Assembly (NCBI RefSeq): GCF_040719145.1
Contig: NZ_JBFDUZ010000002.1
Coordinates: 372,001 to 436,000 of the forward strand
Origin: Paenibacillus sp. JQZ6Y-1
GTDB lineage: Bacteria; Bacillota; Bacilli; Paenibacillales; Paenibacillaceae
Direction of reading: 5' to 3'
DNA: 64,000 nucleotides
In this document: piece after piece, positions 19,075 through 29,105 of the stretch
Layout of the letters: every line of letters begins with the position of its first letter
Position numbering within the stretch: position 1 is the first letter of the stretch
The notes under the pieces: model-generated
Told to the model about the DNA's origin: nothing
The model's database searches: none
What the model saw: only the letters and a program-made list of their open reading frames with translations
Program-made: the position numbers and the translations under genes

Positions 19075-19119
19075 GGAAAAACCGCTTTTTCGGACGTATG
19101 CCGAGGAGCGGTTTTTTCC
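19075..19119 (+). terminator. Rho-independent terminator after the GH31 gene
   Basis: GGAAAAACCGCT pairs with AGCGGTTTTTTCC; a small inner stem CGG/CCG lies in the loop. The rest of the gap to 19378 holds TATAAT at about 19207 with only a weak -35, and no gene. Confidence 0.85.
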
Positions 19120-19378
19120 CATTTCAAGCCGCGTAAGCGATTTAGCGTGCTTCTTGACTGCAAAAGGACGCGAAACGCGGATTCTGGTGCTTATTTGCAC
19201 AGATGATATAATCTTTTATAGATAAAATCACGATAAACATGGAGAACCCCACGGAAACTACATAATCCTTTGTGCTCATGATCCACGGTAATACATGAAC
19301 CATGATGGACCTTTTTACGATATGGCAGATCGTGCTGTATCTACTTATATAATCAATGCACTCATGGAGATGATAGAT

Positions 19379-20320
19379 ATGCAATCCTACTGGATCGGAA
19401 TCGATATTGGCGGCACAGGAATCAAAGGAGCACTTGTCAGCGACAGCGGGCAAATGATCGAACGTATGGAATTGCCCACCCAAGCAGAACAAGGCGCAGA
19501 GCATGTGCTTGGTCGTGTGCTGTATATTGCCAATGAATTAAAAAGTATCGTTTATGATCGGGTCAAACAAAATATTATTACAGTTAAAGCGATTGGGATT
19601 GGTTCGGCAGGACGAATCGACCGCGAGAGCGGCATCGTGATTGATGCGACGGATAATCTGCCCGGTTGGAAAGGTCTGCGTCTAGCAGAAAAGGTATCGG
19701 AAATGACGGGGTTGCCTGTATTTACTGTGAATGATGCTCATGCAGCAGCGGCAGGCGAGGACTGGATCGGCTCGGCAGCGGATATTCAGTCGTGGATTAT
19801 GCTGACCATTGGAACTGGAGTTGGCGGTGCACTGGTGCATTACGGGGAGATCATTTCCGGTCAATACGGCGGCGCGGGTGAATTGGGTCATATGATTCTG
19901 CATCCGGGCGGCGTACAGTGCAATTGCGGCAAAAAGGGCTGTGTAGAGCAGTATGTATCTGGCAAAGCGCTTAATCGGCTGGCATATCAGCATCAGCCGG
20001 GCTGGACATCACGCGAGCTGTTACAATACGCACGCAGTGGGGATTGCAGCGCTCGGTATATTCTCGACAACTGGCTCAACGATCTTGCCAGCACGATTAT
20101 CAATTTGGATCAAATCTTCGATCCGCAGGCGATTGTGATCGGTGGCGGCATCATTGTTACACGTGAAACATGGTGGAAATTGCTCAACCAGCGTATCGAC
20201 GAGCTGGGCGGCAGACCGGTACGCCTTGAACCTGCATTGCTGGGCAATCATGCGGGTATGATCGGAGCAGCGCGCATTGCGATGCAGCGGTATGCTCTGC
20301 AAATGCGCATGCAAGGGTAG
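19379..20320 (+). CDS. glcK: ROK family glucokinase
   Basis: 313 residues from the ATG at 19379, which follows GGAG at nine bases; the frame is open upstream, but the family begins at MQSYWIGIDIGG. It has the phosphate motif DIGGTGIKGA, GTGVGGALV, and the ROK signature ending in the zinc site CNCGKKGC. ROK glucokinases phosphorylate glucose to glucose 6-phosphate with ATP in the cytoplasm. It follows the glucosidase and probably completes alpha-glucoside use. A related role as N-acetylmannosamine or fructose kinase cannot be excluded. Confidence 0.87.
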   Translation: MQSYWIGIDIGGTGIKGALVSDSGQMIERMELPTQAEQGAEHVLGRVLYIANELKSIVYDRVKQNIITVKAIGIGSAGRIDRESGIVIDATDNLPGWKGLRLAEKVSEMTGLPVFTVNDAHAAAAGEDWIGSAADIQSWIMLTIGTGVGGALVHYGEIISGQYGGAGELGHMILHPGGVQCNCGKKGCVEQYVSGKALNRLAYQHQPGWTSRELLQYARSGDCSARYILDNWLNDLASTIINLDQIFDPQAIVIGGGIIVTRETWWKLLNQRIDELGGRPVRLEPALLGNHAGMIGAARIAMQRYALQMRMQG

Positions 20321-20358
20321 ACATGCCCTATTTCTTTTCTAACCATAAGGATCATTGG

Positions 20359-20437
20359 AAAATCCCCTACTGACTCAACCGATATGACCAACATCTGCTC
20401 TAGATGAATGTCCTGCGATTGAACGGTAGGGGATTTT
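20359..20437. terminator. Long inverted repeat between converging glucokinase and cutC genes
   Basis: AAAATCCCCTAC (20359-20370) and GTAGGGGATTTT (20426-20437) are perfectly complementary but 55 bases apart. A/T-rich ends on both strands allow termination in both directions. Confidence 0.6.
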
Positions 20438-20468
20438 GGTGTTATAGAGCCAAACCGGCGGTAGTTGG

Positions 20469-21191
20469 TTATGATCCAAGCAAAGTATGGGCATCATCCA
20501 GAATCTGCCTTGCCTTCCGAATACGTTGTGCATCCAGCGGTAGCGCAATCTTACCCTCGCATCGAACGGCACTGCCTAGATGCACTTCATGCACACCCGT
20601 ACGTTGGACAAAATCACCAAGCGTTTCTAGTGTTAATCCTGCCCCGGCAAGCAGCGTGATACGATGCTGCTCCGCCACCTGTTGCAGCGAAGACCATTCA
20701 TCTACCGCATCCAGAACCGACGCACGTCCACCGGATGTGAGAATGCGCGTAATCTGCGGATATTGGCTTAGTGCTACAATCGCTTGACGAATATCAGCTG
20801 CTTCGTCGATCGCACGATGAAAGGTCACTTTCATCTCCGGCGCTGCTGCCAGTAGACGGGATAATACCTGCGTATCTACGTGCTGCGCATCATCCAGCAC
20901 GCCTAGTACTAGCGCAGCCGCACCAGCATCAGCGATATATTGCGCATCGCGCAGCATGCTGTTGATCTCGCCAGCTTCATAGCGAAAATGGCGGCTATGG
21001 GGACGCAGCATCACATGTACCGGGATGGACACAGTAGAAACGATCTCTTGAATCATGCCCAGACTGGGCGTTAATCCGCCTTCCGATTGGGCAGCGATCA
21101 ATTCAATGCGATCCGCCCCAGAAGCTTCGGCGATCATGGCATCCTCCGGGCTGGTGGCGATGACTTCAAGCAGAGGACGAGTGTATATCAT
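20469..21191 (-). CDS. cutC: CutC family protein
   Basis: About 240 residues with a TIM-barrel CutC fold: LLEVIATSPEDAMIAEASGADRIEL near the N-terminus, VHVMLRPHSRHFRY and MKVTFHRAIDE in the middle, ILTSGG and HLGSAVR near the end. Three in-frame ATGs lie close together; the third (21191) is eight bases after AAAGGA and is the likely start. CutC was named for copper homeostasis, but that role is disputed and the biochemical function is not settled. Confidence 0.87.
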   Translation of the reverse strand: MIYTRPLLEVIATSPEDAMIAEASGADRIELIAAQSEGGLTPSLGMIQEIVSTVSIPVHVMLRPHSRHFRYEAGEINSMLRDAQYIADAGAAALVLGVLDDAQHVDTQVLSRLLAAAPEMKVTFHRAIDEAADIRQAIVALSQYPQITRILTSGGRASVLDAVDEWSSLQQVAEQHRITLLAGAGLTLETLGDFVQRTGVHEVHLGSAVRCEGKIALPLDAQRIRKARQILDDAHTLLGS

Positions 21192-21553
21192 CCAATTCAT
21201 CCTTTCCATTCATAGTATGTATAGGATACAAAATCCGATCATGCGGATAAAGGATCTGGCGTTATTATAACCGATTTATCTATTTCACATCTTTTGCAGG
21301 ATTATTTTTTACACGTAAGAACGCGATTTGCACCGTTTTATAAATAAAGCAGGGATGGTATTTTTGCAGAAGCAATCTTATAATAGATAAGATACCTGTT
21401 CTAGGCGTATTGTTCGTTCTGTTGGGCAGGAAAAGGAACAGAGGACCGACAGCAGTCTGTTGATCATATACAGACGATGAAAGGGATACCCTGTATGAAA
21501 ACAAATACCAATTACAACGATCACAAAGATTTGACCAAGATGGACGGGAGACG
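21192..21553. other. Gene-free gap upstream of the SNF2 helicase gene
   Basis: ATCTTAT-AATAG-ATAAGAT at 21375-21393 is a 7-bp inverted repeat overlapping a TATAAT (21379-21384), which could be the -10 box of the helicase gene with an operator on it. The matching -35 is weak. Nothing else is visible. Confidence 0.4.
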
Positions 21554-24500
21554 ATGATGGATCAACCGTTATATGGAATATGGATTGGAGACGTATTTTT
21601 CTGTTTTTCCGGTGAAATGTCGGAGCCAAAAGTAGACGCGTGGATGAAGGTAATGCGCCGTGTGCAGCTACCAGCGGGTAGTCGACCGTTTGCGCAATCC
21701 GGTCTGCGTCTGGCAGAGCTGAAGTCTGGCCCGGTCAGCGCATCCAAAGAACCGGTGCCTCGTCGTGCTGGACGTAATAAACGATTGCCCGGACGGATGG
21801 TGGAGGGGCTTGCCCTGTCTGCTGAGCAGGCATACGATCTGCTGCTGTCTTGGGATGAAAAGATCATTACCTCGCAGGGCATCCAGCCCGGAAGCGAGAT
21901 GAAATACTGGCAAACGGTAGCTCGGTTCGCCGAGAAGCTGCTGCGTGAAGGCAAAATCGTACCGGATAGCAAAGTGGTTGCTGGTACAGGACGACGCAGC
22001 TCTCAAGTATCGCTGCATGGCGTATGGAAGCCACTGCTCGTTGGCGAAGATCGGGAGATGTTTGCCAAGCTAGCAGAGGCGATTCCGATGATCGGCTTGT
22101 CGGCGTTGTCGCTCTTTTCTTCTTCTGAGCCGCCGGTCGCTTCGCGGGCTCGCGCCGAGGTGCTTCATTCGTTCCTCGTCGCGATGATGGATGCCGAGGT
22201 ACGCCGGATGCTGCGGGATGCTGGATATGGCAAATTCCGCATGTACCAAGCGAATTACCGACGCGGTTCATCGCCACAGGCACATCTATGGTGGAATACG
22301 CTGTTTGATGCGTCTGCTGAACTCGCCGTACAAGGAACCGCTGAGGATATGGCGGAACTGGAAAAGGAGATTCGCAGTCATAACGGAGCGGAAGTGCCGT
22401 TGCCAGAAGCGGGCAGCTCGTCCGATACTCACGGTGAATTGTCACTTGTTGTGCGGTTGGAACCACCAGCAGCTAGCGAACCCGGCAGTTATAACGATGC
22501 GCTGCCACCAGCGTTGCAGGAATGGCGCATGTCATTCTGGGCGGGTGATGAATCTGACCCAGCGGTATTGCTGCCAGCTGCGCTGCTATGGCGACATGAG
22601 GAATGCCGCCTCGTTGTACGTGGGCGTACTTATGATCAGGTGCAGCAATCGATGCTAACTCAACTAGGGCGTGCATCCGAATGCTCGGATATTGTGCGCT
22701 TCTGGATCGATCATCCGCATCCTGTAGGGGGGATGCTGGAAGCGGCGGATGTGTATACGTTTCTCAAGGAGGATGTGCCGCGTCTGCGCAAAGCAGGCAT
22801 CACGGTACAGATTCCGTCACGCTGGACCCGGGAAGGCAAGCGTCGTACCGGTCTGAAGCTAAAAGTAAAAACGGCACAGCCTCACGAAAAGCGCAGCCCG
22901 AATGAACATTCGCGGCTGGGCATGGAGCAGATGGTTTCATTCGAGCCGCAAGCCGTGCTGGATGGCAAAACGCTATCCGCTGCCGAGCTGGCAGAGATCG
23001 TCAAAAACGGAGTACCGCTGATTCCGCTTGATGGCGGCTGGGTGGAGGTCGATCTGAACGAGATCAAGCAGGTGCTGCGCTTTATCCGTCGTCATGAGGA
23101 AGGCGAGATTTCGTTCAACGAATTGATGCACATCTATGCTGAGGAACAGGATGCACTGTGGAATGGGCTGCATATTTTCGAGATTGAAAGCAATCCGCTA
23201 CTCAACAATCTGATGGATGGAAGCGCATGGCGCAATCTGCCGAAGCGCGAAGTACCGGAAGGCTTGCATGGTACGCTGCGTCCGTATCAGGAACGCGGAT
23301 TCCAGTGGCTTGCCACGATGCGCGATCTTGGATTCGGTGCATGTCTCGCGGATGATATGGGTCTTGGTAAAACGGTGCAGGTCATCACCTGCATGCTGGA
23401 TCAGCCTGCCTATGCGCCGCGTCTGATCATCTGCCCGACCTCACTGCTGGGCAACTGGCAGCGGGAGCTAGAGCGCTTTTCGCCGGAGATGAAGATCTAT
23501 ATTCATCACGGTAGTCGCCGTCCGCGTGGACAGGAATTTATCGATGAAGCACGTTCGCACAATATTGTACTGACTACCTATCATCTGGCTGGACGCGATG
23601 GAGAAGATTTGCGTCAGGTGGAATGGTCGTCCATTGTGCTGGATGAGGCTCAATATATTAAGAATTACCGTACCAAGCAGGCGCAAAGCGTAATGAAGCT
23701 GAATGCGCCGCACCGGATTGCGATGACTGGTACACCGGTAGAGAATCGGCTGAGTGAATTATGGTCGATTTTCCAATTTCTCAATCCGGGGTATCTCGGC
23801 ACAGCGTCCTCTTTCCGTCAGACGTACAATGCGGCTACTGGTCCAGAAGCAGAAGGCAAGCTAACGACACTGCGTAAGCTGGTCGCTCCTTTCATGCTGC
23901 GTCGTCTCAAAAGCGACCCAGACATCCGCCGCGATCTGCCGGATAAGATCGAGCTGAAATCGTATTGCTATATGACCGTAGAGCAGGCAGGCATGTATCA
24001 AAATGTCGTGTCTGATATGCTGGGTCGCATGAGCAATAGCGAAGGCATTACCCGTAAAGGTATCGTGTTATCGTCACTGACCAAGCTGAAGCAGATTTGC
24101 GATCATCCGTATCTGATCGGCGGTAGCGGCAAGACCGATACCGGCAAACAGGAGCGTTCCGGTAAAATGGCGCGCCTGATCGAATTGCTGGATATGATCC
24201 GAGACAGCGGCGAAGCAGCGCTCGTCTTTACCCAATATGTAGAGATGGGCGAGCTGCTGACATCGCGACTCGGTCGTCATTACGGACAGGAGCCATTTTT
24301 CCTGCACGGCGGTGTGAGTAAAGCAAGCCGTGACGAGATGATCCGGTTGTTCCAGCAGGGCGAAGGACCGCCGATCTTCGTGCTGTCGCTTAAGGCGGGC
24401 GGCGTTGGTCTGAACCTGACCCGTGCGAACCATGTGGTCCACTATGATCGCTGGTGGAATCCGGCAGTTGAGAATCAGGCGACCGACCGTGTCTTCCGCA

Positions 24501-24703
24501 TCGGACAGCAGCGCAATGTACAAGTACACAAGCTGATCTGTCAAGGAACGCTGGAAGAGCGGATCGACGAATTGATTGAAAGTAAGAAAACATTGGCAGA
24601 GCAGGTTGTTGGTGCTGGCGAGCAGTGGCTGACGGAAATGTCGGACGAGGAGCTGAAGCAGCTCGTTTCCCTGCAAGCGGCAGAATGGGGGACTGAGGAA
24701 TGA
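21554..24703 (+). CDS. SNF2/RAD54-type helicase (DEAD/DEAH superfamily 2)
   Basis: 1049 residues. The C-terminal half is a complete SNF2 ATPase: motif I DDMGLGKTVQ (about 600), motif II LDEAQYIKN (about 696), motif III MTGTPVENRLSELWS, and motif VI QATDRVFRIGQQRNVQVHK (about 975). The N-terminal 500 residues are the helicase-associated region of bacterial SNF2 proteins. These enzymes move along double-stranded DNA and remodel protein-DNA complexes; the bacterial role is poorly known. The next gene overlaps by four bases (ATGA), so the two products are probably partners. In Bacillus the related YwqA is paired with a SWIM zinc-finger protein, which is not present here. Confidence 0.93.
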   Translation: MMDQPLYGIWIGDVFFCFSGEMSEPKVDAWMKVMRRVQLPAGSRPFAQSGLRLAELKSGPVSASKEPVPRRAGRNKRLPGRMVEGLALSAEQAYDLLLSWDEKIITSQGIQPGSEMKYWQTVARFAEKLLREGKIVPDSKVVAGTGRRSSQVSLHGVWKPLLVGEDREMFAKLAEAIPMIGLSALSLFSSSEPPVASRARAEVLHSFLVAMMDAEVRRMLRDAGYGKFRMYQANYRRGSSPQAHLWWNTLFDASAELAVQGTAEDMAELEKEIRSHNGAEVPLPEAGSSSDTHGELSLVVRLEPPAASEPGSYNDALPPALQEWRMSFWAGDESDPAVLLPAALLWRHEECRLVVRGRTYDQVQQSMLTQLGRASECSDIVRFWIDHPHPVGGMLEAADVYTFLKEDVPRLRKAGITVQIPSRWTREGKRRTGLKLKVKTAQPHEKRSPNEHSRLGMEQMVSFEPQAVLDGKTLSAAELAEIVKNGVPLIPLDGGWVEVDLNEIKQVLRFIRRHEEGEISFNELMHIYAEEQDALWNGLHIFEIESNPLLNNLMDGSAWRNLPKREVPEGLHGTLRPYQERGFQWLATMRDLGFGACLADDMGLGKTVQVITCMLDQPAYAPRLIICPTSLLGNWQRELERFSPEMKIYIHHGSRRPRGQEFIDEARSHNIVLTTYHLAGRDGEDLRQVEWSSIVLDEAQYIKNYRTKQAQSVMKLNAPHRIAMTGTPVENRLSELWSIFQFLNPGYLGTASSFRQTYNAATGPEAEGKLTTLRKLVAPFMLRRLKSDPDIRRDLPDKIELKSYCYMTVEQAGMYQNVVSDMLGRMSNSEGITRKGIVLSSLTKLKQICDHPYLIGGSGKTDTGKQERSGKMARLIELLDMIRDSGEAALVFTQYVEMGELLTSRLGRHYGQEPFFLHGGVSKASRDEMIRLFQQGEGPPIFVLSLKAGGVGLNLTRANHVVHYDRWWNPAVENQATDRVFRIGQQRNVQVHKLICQGTLEERIDELIESKKTLAEQVVGAGEQWLTEMSDEELKQLVSLQAAEWGTEE

Positions 24704-25575
24704 GCAGCAAGCAATGGATACTGGAGCAATACGGCGTCGAGCCGGGACAGATTCAGGCTGTGGTGCGCCAAACTTCTACTTCGGAGCCTGTATCGGTTAC
24801 AATTAATGTACAGCCGCCGGAATCGGCAGCCCTTCAGCGTATGATGGAGCAGCTCAGCATGTCTGCGTTTCAGCTTCATCTGCTGCTATCTAGTGATCCC
24901 GAAGCTGTTGGCGAGGAGCATTCATCTTCCGGCAAAACGCGGAGTATCCTCAGTCTGCAATCCTTGATCGGACAAGAAGAAGACCACACGATCCAGCAGA
25001 AACTGCTATCCTTTACCCCTTACATCGGGGAAGCAGGTCCGGCGTGGACCGAAGTGGTTTCCGCTGATCAGCTGGAGCAGGATGCTGTGCTGTTCGTACT
25101 GGATGAAATACAATCGGTGTTGGAGCAGCAGCCACTGCTTGCTTGGACATTGGCGGGACGAACAGGTGAGCAGGTACTAGATCAGGTGTGGACATGCTGG
25201 CGTAATGATATGCCGACGGCTCCACTACCTTCTGCCGATGGGCAGGAGGACGAGCAGGAAGAGACGGCATTGTCCGACGAGCCAAGTTTGGGCAGTCTGC
25301 TTGCTGAAGCCGCTGCTGCGGGTAATCTGCATCAGGTGGGCGAAGGATTGGCGGACGTGCAGGCGTATCTGGATCAGGCAGATAGCGTTTGGCGACCGGC
25401 TGCGAAGTCGCCACCCGTGTTTGGCACGGATGGTGAAGACAAGCAGCAACTGCCAGATGTAGGGTCGATGTTGCCGGAAGTGAAGCCAGCGATGGACGGT
25501 TACGAAGAGATTCGCCGCCGCGTCGCTGAACGGATCAAGCAACGTCAAATCGCTGCCGAGCGCAGCAAGAAGTAG
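24700..25575 (+). CDS. Uncharacterised protein coupled to the SNF2 helicase
   Basis: 291 residues overlapping the helicase stop codon by ATGA. I do not recognise a family. It starts MSSKQWILEQYGVEPGQIQ, is acidic and Gln/Glu-rich, has no signal peptide or membrane segment, and ends with a basic helix (YEEIRRRVAERIKQRQIAAE). There is no Cys-rich SWIM motif, so it is not the usual bacterial SNF2 partner. Coupling suggests a subunit or regulator of the helicase; this is inference. Confidence 0.7.
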   Translation: MSSKQWILEQYGVEPGQIQAVVRQTSTSEPVSVTINVQPPESAALQRMMEQLSMSAFQLHLLLSSDPEAVGEEHSSSGKTRSILSLQSLIGQEEDHTIQQKLLSFTPYIGEAGPAWTEVVSADQLEQDAVLFVLDEIQSVLEQQPLLAWTLAGRTGEQVLDQVWTCWRNDMPTAPLPSADGQEDEQEETALSDEPSLGSLLAEAAAAGNLHQVGEGLADVQAYLDQADSVWRPAAKSPPVFGTDGEDKQQLPDVGSMLPEVKPAMDGYEEIRRRVAERIKQRQIAAERSKK

Positions 25576-25643
25576 GTTGTCGTTTGTAGTCATGCCATAT
25601 TCAATGTTTAAAACGAACAGTCATCAATTGTAATGTATGGAAG

Positions 25644-25678
25644 GAGCCGGAGCAGTCAACAGCCGGCTCTATTTATTT
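25644..25678 (+). terminator. Rho-independent terminator after the helicase operon
   Basis: GAGCCGG and CCGGCTC form the stem around a 12-base loop, followed by TATTTATTT. Confidence 0.78.
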
Positions 25679-25710
25679 CCGGGGCTGTTCCATCACAAAG
25701 GAGACTTCAC

Positions 25711-26769
25711 ATGAAAAAGCAATCATCATGGAAATGGGCGCTACCTGCGGGTGTACTCATGTCCGGTCTGTTATTCGCCGGTTGTGCGGGAACGCAACCG
25801 ACAGCATCCAGCGGACAAGCATCCGGTACAACCGGTAGCCCACAGACAGAGAATGGGAATGCAGCGACAGGGAGTGAGGCTGGCAATGCTACCGACAGTG
25901 CTAATGGCAGCACGACCGATTCAACTAGCAATGCAGATAACGGAGCAGCTAGCACAACAAATGGTGGTTCCAACACAGGTACCACACAAACAGGTGCTTC
26001 CAGTAATGACTCCTCATCGGCTAACGGACAAAGCAGCAATACCAACACCGATGCTTCTAGCGATAATGGTACATCCTCGACGGATACTGCCAATACAAGC
26101 AGCGATTCTGCATCCCTGCTGCAACAGCGCGAGGATAGCTCCCTGCAATCGACGATTGAGAAAAAGGACGGCAAAATGGTCGTTACCAATCCTGAATCGC
26201 TGACCGTGATCGTGAACAAGAACCGGTCCCTGCCGGATGGCTATGTGCCACCTGATCTGGTAGTGCCGGATGTAGCCTTTTCCTATGATGGCGTACTGGA
26301 AAAAAGCCATATGCGCAAAAAAGCAGCGGAAGCGTTGGAGCAATTGTTCGCCGCAGCCAAAAAAGAAGGGCTTGATCTGCGTGCCGTATCCGGCTATCGC
26401 TCCTACAAGCGTCAAGTTTCCATCTACAATAACAATGTAGCCACCAAAGGCAAAGAATACACCGACCGTGTTAGCGCCAAGCCCGGTACTAGCGAGCACC
26501 AGACAGGTCTTGCCATTGACGTCTCTGGTCCCGGCATCGGCTATGGACTGGAACAAAGCTTTGGCTCCACTGCCGAAGGCAAATGGCTGAAAAAGAACGC
26601 ACCGGATTACGGCTTCGTTATTCGCTACACCGAAAATGGCGAATCCAAAACCGGCTATACATGGGAGCCTTGGCACATCCGCTATATTGGCAAAGATCTA
26701 GCTGAAGATGTCACTGCCAAAGGGCTGACGCTGGAAGAATATTTTGATCAGGATAATATGAAAAACTGA
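25711..26769 (+). CDS. VanY-type D-alanyl-D-alanine carboxypeptidase lipoprotein
   Basis: 352 residues from the ATG at 25711 after AAAGGAGA. The signal peptide ends at LLFAGC, giving a lipidated surface protein. A long Ser/Thr/Asn/Gly-rich stretch (about residues 26-140) is a low-complexity spacer through the wall. The C-terminal domain is peptidase M15B/VanY: GYRSYKRQ, the zinc motif SEHQTGLAIDVS, and WEPWHIRY with the third ligand His. It should trim the terminal D-Ala of peptidoglycan stem peptides. It is a single-gene unit between terminators. Confidence 0.92.
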   Translation: MKKQSSWKWALPAGVLMSGLLFAGCAGTQPTASSGQASGTTGSPQTENGNAATGSEAGNATDSANGSTTDSTSNADNGAASTTNGGSNTGTTQTGASSNDSSSANGQSSNTNTDASSDNGTSSTDTANTSSDSASLLQQREDSSLQSTIEKKDGKMVVTNPESLTVIVNKNRSLPDGYVPPDLVVPDVAFSYDGVLEKSHMRKKAAEALEQLFAAAKKEGLDLRAVSGYRSYKRQVSIYNNNVATKGKEYTDRVSAKPGTSEHQTGLAIDVSGPGIGYGLEQSFGSTAEGKWLKKNAPDYGFVIRYTENGESKTGYTWEPWHIRYIGKDLAEDVTAKGLTLEEYFDQDNMKN

Positions 26770-26819
26770 TCTGCTCGCTATATTTAGAATAGCAATACAT
26801 CATTACATTCACGATTGAA

Positions 26820-26865
26820 ATACAAAGAACGTCTTCCGCTTTGGGCTGGAAGGCGTTCTTTGTAT
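26820..26865. terminator. Bidirectional terminator between vanY-like and helicase genes
   Basis: ATACAAAGAACG and CGTTCTTTGTAT are perfectly complementary; inside, CTTCC/GGAAG extends the stem past one T-G pair. The sequence reads as a terminator on both strands, fitting the converging genes. Confidence 0.85.
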
Positions 26866-26996
26866 ATTGCTACATATTGGCGAAAAGTCTCGGTAGTCTT
26901 CATTACAAACGTTGAAATCAAGACCATCTATAAACAAACAGACAGCGCGCGTTCCACTCTACCCGCACTGCCAGCTGCATTCCATCTACTACCATT

Positions 26997-29105
26997 CTAC
27001 TTAAACGCCTCTAGCAAAAACCGCGATGGTGGAACCGTCTTGCCGTGGTGCATGACTGGGGATGAAATATACAGCTCATGCTTCGCCCGCGTCACCGCGA
27101 CGTAGGCGATTCGCCGTTCTTCTTCCAACGCTGCCTGCATCAGCTTGCCTTCTGGATCAGGTCCGGTTACGCCCTGACCTGCCTTTACATCCTCTGGCGC
27201 CTCTTCCAACAGCGCTGCTTTATGCGGCAGAATGCCCTCGGAAGCGCCGAGCAAATACACGCAAGGGAATTCCAGACCTTTGGCACGATGGACGGTCATG
27301 AGATGAATGCCTTGCGGCGATACTTGCTTCATTAGCTCCATCATTTTCTCGCGCTTCACCGACAGATCATCGGCAAAGGTGACCATTTCTTCTACCGTTG
27401 TAAATTTGCCTGCTGCACTTTCCAGCTCGTCCAGCGTCTCGCGAATATTGTCCTTATGCCGAGTCGCGGGACCGCTGAAGTCGGCACTGGCGAATTTATC
27501 ATAAAAGACCCGGCGAATCTCACGAATCGCATACACGGGCTTCAATTCACGCAGCTTTTTCAAAAAGACGATCCGATCCTTCACCTGCTGCCGCTGAAAC
27601 GATTGCAGCTTTTCCCAATGATACAGATGAATGAGTGGATACTTTTTCGCTTGGCGCTGCTCCTGACTCATAATATGATCCATACCAGCATCGCGAGAGA
27701 TGTACAGCGGACCGATGACACCCGGTAGCGCATCCATCCGTCGTGGATTGACCGCAAGTCGCAGATGATCCATAACCGGACGAATGAGCGAATGATCGTA
27801 GAATACAGGCGCTTCGCCATATTGGATAAATGGAATATCCTCCATTAGCAGTCGCTCAGCGATAGCACGTGTACCGCTGACTGTACGATGCAAAATCGCA
27901 ATATCGCCCAGCTCATAGCCATCTTGCTGTTGCTGGCGTAGCTTTTGCACAATCCAATCCGCTTCCTCGTCAGCATGGGAGGGGCGTAGATAGTGTGGGC
28001 TTTGCCCTTCGGAAGCTCCTGCTTGCAGTGTCTTCGCATGACGCGCCTGATTGCGGGCGATCAGCTTGACCCCAAGCCCGAGAATCTGCGGATGACTGCG
28101 ATAATTGATGTCCAGTGCAATGATACGTGTACCCGGATATTGCTTAGGAAAGTCGAGAATATATTCCTGACGCGCCCCATTAAACGAGTAGATCGTCTGA
28201 TCATCGTCACCAACCACCATCAGATTGCGATGCTGATCGGCGAGCTTCTGCACCATGCCATATTGCAGACGATTCGTATCCTGAAATTCGTCCACCATAA
28301 TATATTGAAAACGCTGCTGTAGCACTTGCAGCAGATCTGGGTCTTGTAACAGTTGCTCGGTGCGCAGCAAAATATCGTCAAAATCGAGCTTGCGGTAATT
28401 CTGCTTCCAATCCTCATATCGGCATAGCAGCGCACAGCGGTCGCGCTCCTCCGGTGTATCCTTTGGCAGATCGTCCGCCGTACCGCCTTCTAGCTTGATC
28501 GCTGAGAGCATCGCCAGCAGCGTTTCCGGTGGTGTGGTACTGGTGGAATTGATCTCGCGGCGCAGACGCTGAATAATACCATGCTGAGCGCGCGTATCGC
28601 CGAAAATATCCTCGGTCAGATTGCCGTAGCGACGCAGCAGCAACAATCCAAACGCATGAAAGGTGCGCGCTTCAATCGCCCGCGCTACTTTGGCAGAAAT
28701 ACCGGGTAGCGCAGCAATCCGCGATTTCATTTCGGCAGCTGCCTTCGTTGTAAAGGTAACGAGCAAAATATGCTGCGGATTCACCTTGCGTACTGATAAC
28801 AGATAGCCAGTGCGTGCGGTCAGCACGGTTGTTTTGCCACAGCCTGCACCTGCTAGTGTGAGCAGGGGACCATCGCCATGACGCACCGCTTCGATCTGCG
28901 GCGCATTCAGCAGAATGCCCTGCTGCTCCAATGCGCGGAAGAAAAAGGCATCTTCCGCATCGTTCGGCACCAGCGTAACACTCGTATCCGCCGGAGCGGG
29001 CTGCGCGGCGGGCAGTGGAGTCTGTGGTGCCACCCCCTGAGGTCGGAGGGAATCTTTGATGGTTGTCTCTTTCAAGAGGGATCTTCCTTTCCATATCGCC
29101 TGCAT
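26997..29105 (-). CDS. UvrD/PcrA-type superfamily 1 DNA helicase
   Basis: 702 residues. All SF1A motifs are present: Q motif LNAPQIEAV (about 70), Walker A AGAGCGKT (about 85-92), TFTTKAAAEM, motif II VDEFQDTN, motif III GDDDQTIYSFNGA, DINYRSH, and motifs V/VI VHRAKGLEF and YVAVTRAK. It unwinds DNA 3' to 5'. The first 45 residues are a Pro/Ala-rich lead absent from UvrD itself, and the overall size resembles Bacillus YjcD. The ATG at 29105 lacks a clear ribosome site; a TTG at 29075 follows AAAGGA at nine bases and may be the real start. Confidence 0.9.
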   Translation of the reverse strand: MQAIWKGRSLLKETTIKDSLRPQGVAPQTPLPAAQPAPADTSVTLVPNDAEDAFFFRALEQQGILLNAPQIEAVRHGDGPLLTLAGAGCGKTTVLTARTGYLLSVRKVNPQHILLVTFTTKAAAEMKSRIAALPGISAKVARAIEARTFHAFGLLLLRRYGNLTEDIFGDTRAQHGIIQRLRREINSTSTTPPETLLAMLSAIKLEGGTADDLPKDTPEERDRCALLCRYEDWKQNYRKLDFDDILLRTEQLLQDPDLLQVLQQRFQYIMVDEFQDTNRLQYGMVQKLADQHRNLMVVGDDDQTIYSFNGARQEYILDFPKQYPGTRIIALDINYRSHPQILGLGVKLIARNQARHAKTLQAGASEGQSPHYLRPSHADEEADWIVQKLRQQQQDGYELGDIAILHRTVSGTRAIAERLLMEDIPFIQYGEAPVFYDHSLIRPVMDHLRLAVNPRRMDALPGVIGPLYISRDAGMDHIMSQEQRQAKKYPLIHLYHWEKLQSFQRQQVKDRIVFLKKLRELKPVYAIREIRRVFYDKFASADFSGPATRHKDNIRETLDELESAAGKFTTVEEMVTFADDLSVKREKMMELMKQVSPQGIHLMTVHRAKGLEFPCVYLLGASEGILPHKAALLEEAPEDVKAGQGVTGPDPEGKLMQAALEEERRIAYVAVTRAKHELYISSPVMHHGKTVPPSRFLLEAFK

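Noticed and set aside
21554-25575. Complete anti-phage defence system around the SNF2 helicase
   Set aside because: No nuclease, methylase or toxin gene lies beside it; the neighbours are housekeeping or envelope genes.
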